Shown here one piece after another: positions 24,054 through 26,446 of a DNA stretch of 26,446 nt. The first letter of the stretch is position 1; each line of letters begins with the position of its first letter. The stretch lies in the NCBI GenBank assembly GCA_903889815.1, contig CAISYX010000046.1, positions 1 to 26,446 on the forward strand, written 5' to 3'. This stretch comes from an uncultured Gammaproteobacteria bacterium (GTDB lineage: Bacteria > Pseudomonadota > Gammaproteobacteria > Pseudomonadales > Pseudohongiellaceae). A program made the translations under genes and the position numbers. Under the pieces are notes generated by a model that was given only the letters and a program-made list of their open reading frames with translations, made no database searches and was not told the origin of the DNA.

Positions 24054-24109
24054 GGCAGCCTCCTGCATTCAAATAACCCGTATAGGCAGCATGCTGTCAC
24101 TACGGTCTG

Positions 24110-24130
24110 GTGCTGTCAATCTGACAACAC
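24110..24130. promoter_or_regulatory. candidate MarR operator in the divergent intergenic region
   Basis: The 21-bp element reads GTG-N-TGTCA-N3-TGACA-N-CAC, with 16 of 21 positions symmetric. A second half site, TGCTGTCA at 24092-24099, repeats the TGCTGTCA of the palindrome (24111-24118) at 19-base spacing, about two helical turns. It lies about 57 bases before the MarR start and about 137 bases before the DUF4159 start. Confidence 0.45.
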
Positions 24131-24266
24131 AGAAGCCTTCACGCGTTCCGCCAGGCAAGGTGACCGGCGGGGTCTGCCAGAACGCAGCTGTCTTGCTTGT
24201 TCTGATTGTCATTGCGGCTGCCGAAGGGTAGCTTAACGACTCTGACTCCTTGATCCGGAACGTCGC

Positions 24267-25067
24267 ATGTCGGACAAAGCCCCCCTCGACAATCGCACGA
24301 AACCCAGCGCCCTGTCATTGGCGGCAGGCGTGCTGATGCTGCTTTCTGGCCACAGCGCGGCGCAGCCTCTGATCGACCCTTTCGTGATGGACACGCAGGA
24401 CGTTGCCGGTGAATTCGCGTTCGTGCGGCTGCAATATGACAATTTTTACAACGATGGCTTTCGCTCCGGCACCTGGCGCACGGACTTCCCCAGCGCCGAT
24501 TCGAACTTTCTGCGCGGTGTGTCCCGACTGACCAATGTGCGCGTCATGCGCGAACCAATCGTGCTGCGCTTCGATGACGAAGAGATTTTCGACTACCCGT
24601 TCCTGTATGCATTGGAGATGGGGCGCAATGGCGGTCCGTGGTTCACCCCTGCAGAACAGGAGAACATGCGGGAATATCTGCTCAGAGGAGGATTTCTGCT
24701 GATCGATGATTTCTGGGGCACGCGGCAGTGGGACAATTTTTATCGCGCATTCACCGAAGTATTCCCGGACCGGCAGATCATCGAGCTGCCGCCGGATCAC
24801 GAAGTATTTCGCAGCTACTACGACATCGACGGCCCGCAGATGATTCCGGTCATCGGCAACCCGGAGAATTATCCCGAGCAAGATGTGGACCGGGCGACCA
24901 ACCATGCAATTCTGGACGACGCCGGGCGCGTGATGGTGTTGATCAACTGGAACTCAGATATGGGCGATGGCTGGGAGCACACCTATGACCCGAGTTATCC
25001 GACTCGCTATGCCAATCTTGCCTACCAGCTGGGCATCAATTATCTGATCTACTCGCTGACGCATTGA
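24267..25067 (+). CDS. exported DUF4159 domain protein
   Basis: This 266-residue product has a signal peptide (hydrophobic LSLAAGVLMLLSG, probable cleavage SAA|QP near residue 32), followed by a single DUF4159 domain: FAFVRLQYDNFYNDGF, DFPSADSNFLRGVSRLTNV, DYPFLYALEMGRNGGPWFTP, REYLLRGGFLLIDDFWGT and IIELPPDHEVF. The domain resembles a glutamine-amidotransferase-like fold, and in many bacteria it occurs at the end of larger membrane proteins or beside MoxR/DUF58/VWA genes; none of those is seen in this window. No biochemical role is established. The ATG at 24267 has only a weak ribosome site. The 3' end overlaps the ChaN-like gene tail-to-tail by 32 bases. Confidence 0.88.
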   Translation: MSDKAPLDNRTKPSALSLAAGVLMLLSGHSAAQPLIDPFVMDTQDVAGEFAFVRLQYDNFYNDGFRSGTWRTDFPSADSNFLRGVSRLTNVRVMREPIVLRFDDEEIFDYPFLYALEMGRNGGPWFTPAEQENMREYLLRGGFLLIDDFWGTRQWDNFYRAFTEVFPDRQIIELPPDHEVFRSYYDIDGPQMIPVIGNPENYPEQDVDRATNHAILDDAGRVMVLINWNSDMGDGWEHTYDPSYPTRYANLAYQLGINYLIYSLTH

Positions 25068-26007
25068 ACGCAGTCTGCTCGCGCCCTTCGCGCAGTGACG
25101 CACAGTAATCCTCGGCGGACACTGCTGGAGTGAACCACAGGTAGTCATAGGGCAGCACGTCCGAGAACGCCTGCAGATAGTCCTGGGGGTTCTGCATATC
25201 GGGATCGACTTCGAGGATCCCCACGCTGACGATCGGACCAGCGTCATCCGGCAGATAGTTCGCAACGCCCAGATCGCGCCGTGCGTGGAAATTGCCTGCA
25301 ATCAGGGCATGAGTGCCCTGCGCGCTCGCATCGATGCTCTTGGCCATGCTGGCATCCCTTGCCTGCTGCACGCGCACCATGGCCGGGAACTGACTTTCGG
25401 GCAGCATCCCGCAGTGACTCTCGTCAATCTCGGTGTGCAGCTTTGCAAGCTGGGCAGCGCCCAGTGCCGCGGCTACTTCTTCCGGAAGCTCTGAGCCATA
25501 CACCGCCATCATCTCGTCCGTGCTGATGTTGGCAGCGCGCAGTGTTACGCCCGCACGGGCGGCATCCATGACAAGCGGACCGTAGAGATCCCAGTCCCAT
25601 CCTTCTTCGTCCCACTGCAGATGGGTCCTGACGGCACTTTCCGAACCAAGGTCGACCTCCGCCAGGGTATCGAGCGCAGCCTGCTGACTGGAATCAAGCA
25701 TCTCGAAACTCACAGCCGTCAGATCGCCGGAGGCGCCCAATTCGGCGAGGATTTCGCGCTGAATGGCATGGTGGTCGGGATTGTCGTGCTTTTCGCCCAG
25801 GATCACGACGCGAGATTCCCTGAGAACCGTCAAGAGCTGCCTCTGAGTGATCACGGAACCCGCCCTCGCGTCCCAGAGCTGGCCCACCAGAGCGTGCTCG
25901 ACATGCAGAGGCGATAGCCAGATAGTCTCCTCTGTGCGTGTGCGCTCCGTCGCGGCACAGGCACTTAGAAGAGGCAGAGAAACAAGCACGGCGATCAGTA
26001 CTTTCAT
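25036..26007 (-). CDS. ChaN family (DUF399) lipoprotein
   Basis: This 323-residue lipoprotein has the lipobox LSAC with Cys17; Ala at +2 suggests sorting to the outer membrane. The ChaN/Tiki-type domain is shown by VVILGEKHDNPDHHAIQ (68-84), FEMLDSSQQ, HCGMLPESQFPAMVRVQ and AGNFHARRDLGVANYL (237-252). ChaN proteins bind heme and have been linked to iron uptake in some bacteria, while the wider Tiki superfamily contains proteases; which applies here is unknown. AGGAG precedes the ATG. The 3' end overlaps the DUF4159 gene on the opposite strand. The sixA-like gene ends just 21 bases upstream, so the two are probably one transcript. Confidence 0.9.
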   Translation of the reverse strand: MKVLIAVLVSLPLLSACAATERTRTEETIWLSPLHVEHALVGQLWDARAGSVITQRQLLTVLRESRVVILGEKHDNPDHHAIQREILAELGASGDLTAVSFEMLDSSQQAALDTLAEVDLGSESAVRTHLQWDEEGWDWDLYGPLVMDAARAGVTLRAANISTDEMMAVYGSELPEEVAAALGAAQLAKLHTEIDESHCGMLPESQFPAMVRVQQARDASMAKSIDASAQGTHALIAGNFHARRDLGVANYLPDDAGPIVSVGILEVDPDMQNPQDYLQAFSDVLPYDYLWFTPAVSAEDYCASLREGREQTAFNASASRSDN

Positions 26008-26028
26008 GGCGCTCCTGGTAGCGCAGAT

Positions 26029-26446
26029 CTAGACGGGATTTTCAGGGTATTCAAAACTTAACAGTGTGGCGATACCCGGCTGCAGCTCTGCCCAGTGTTC
26101 AATGGGCAATGACAAAGCCACGAGACCGCATGTGGGGATATTCTCGATACCAGCACGGGCCAGATCATTGGCGAGATCGGTGAGTGCCGGGTTGTGTGCC
26201 ACGAGCATGGCGCTCTCTGCCGTCTCATCGAAAAAACTGATGAGCTGTTGCAGTTTGGGGCTGCCAGCAAGATAGATCTGCCGATTCTCCAGAATGCAGG
26301 CCTGCCCCTTTCCCAGAACGTCACAAACGATGCGCGCGGTGCTCAATGCCCGCAGCGCAGGACTGCTGACCACCAGATCGACACTGACCCCGCGTGCTTT
26401 GAGCCGGGCAGCCATTTCCGGAGCATCCTGAAGGCCGCGCTCATCA
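26029..26446 (-). CDS. sixA: SixA-type phosphohistidine phosphatase / histidine phosphatase family, 5' end outside window
   Basis: 139 codons of an open frame reach the right edge of the window; the true start and the N-terminal RHG motif lie outside. The visible part starts with DERGLQDAPEMAARLKARG, followed by VDLVVSSPALRALSTARIV and MLVAHNPALTDLANDL, where AHNP holds the second catalytic histidine of the branch. These blocks match short histidine phosphatases of the SixA type, which dephosphorylate histidine-phosphotransfer proteins in the cytoplasm. The ATG at 26415 is internal and should not be used as the start. It precedes the ChaN-like gene by 21 bases. Confidence 0.85.
   Translation of the reverse strand, partial: DERGLQDAPEMAARLKARGVSVDLVVSSPALRALSTARIVCDVLGKGQACILENRQIYLAGSPKLQQLISFFDETAESAMLVAHNPALTDLANDLARAGIENIPTCGLVALSLPIEHWAELQPGIATLLSFEYPENPV

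Overview
The window looks like chromosome of a free-living, aerobic, probably marine or freshwater gammaproteobacterium. The main evidence is a gene block whose order is typical of Gammaproteobacteria: nnr-tsaE-amiB-mutL-miaA-hfq-hflX-hflK-hflC, followed by hisZ-purA. An anaerobic-type fadJ-fadI pair and a DUF4159 protein fit the same picture. I cannot name a genus from sequence alone. I see no tRNA or rRNA gene, insertion sequence, prophage or CRISPR array.

Layout. (1) 1-1588 (+): the 3' end of a fadJ-like beta-oxidation gene and a complete fadI thiolase. (2) 1980-8681: an accessory, mostly secreted module. On the plus strand are a secreted beta-sandwich-like protein of unknown function and a periplasmic monoheme cytochrome c fused to a PHM-like copper type II monooxygenase. 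Converging on them from the minus strand are a secreted alpha/beta hydrolase, an unrecognised secreted protein, and a second cytochrome c-PHM protein that carries an extra N-terminal redoxin domain. The two halves meet at a cluster of strong hairpin terminators (4486-4634). (3) 8753-23557 (-): nhaP2, purA and hisZ, then hflC/hflK, hflX, hfq, miaA, mutL, amiB, tsaE and nnr, closely packed and all transcribed leftward. (4) 23610-26446: a MarR regulator (-), a DUF4159 protein (+), a ChaN-family lipoprotein (-) and the 3' part of a SixA-type phosphohistidine phosphatase (-).

How the genes work together. Region 3 is housekeeping: metabolite repair, tRNA modification (t6A and i6A), mismatch repair, septal peptidoglycan cleavage, Hfq RNA chaperone, ribosome rescue GTPase, FtsH-modulating HflKC, and histidine and purine synthesis. 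Region 2 is the best candidate for a poorly described system. It holds two exported heme c/copper oxygenase-like proteins plus three exported companions. One of the pair keeps every copper ligand of the PHM family. The other has apparently lost both histidines of the catalytic CuM site while keeping the CuH site, the Met ligand and the heme.

A second notable point is an in-frame amber codon that splits the bifunctional NAD(P)H-hydrate repair gene nnr between its epimerase and the catalytic part of its dehydratase.
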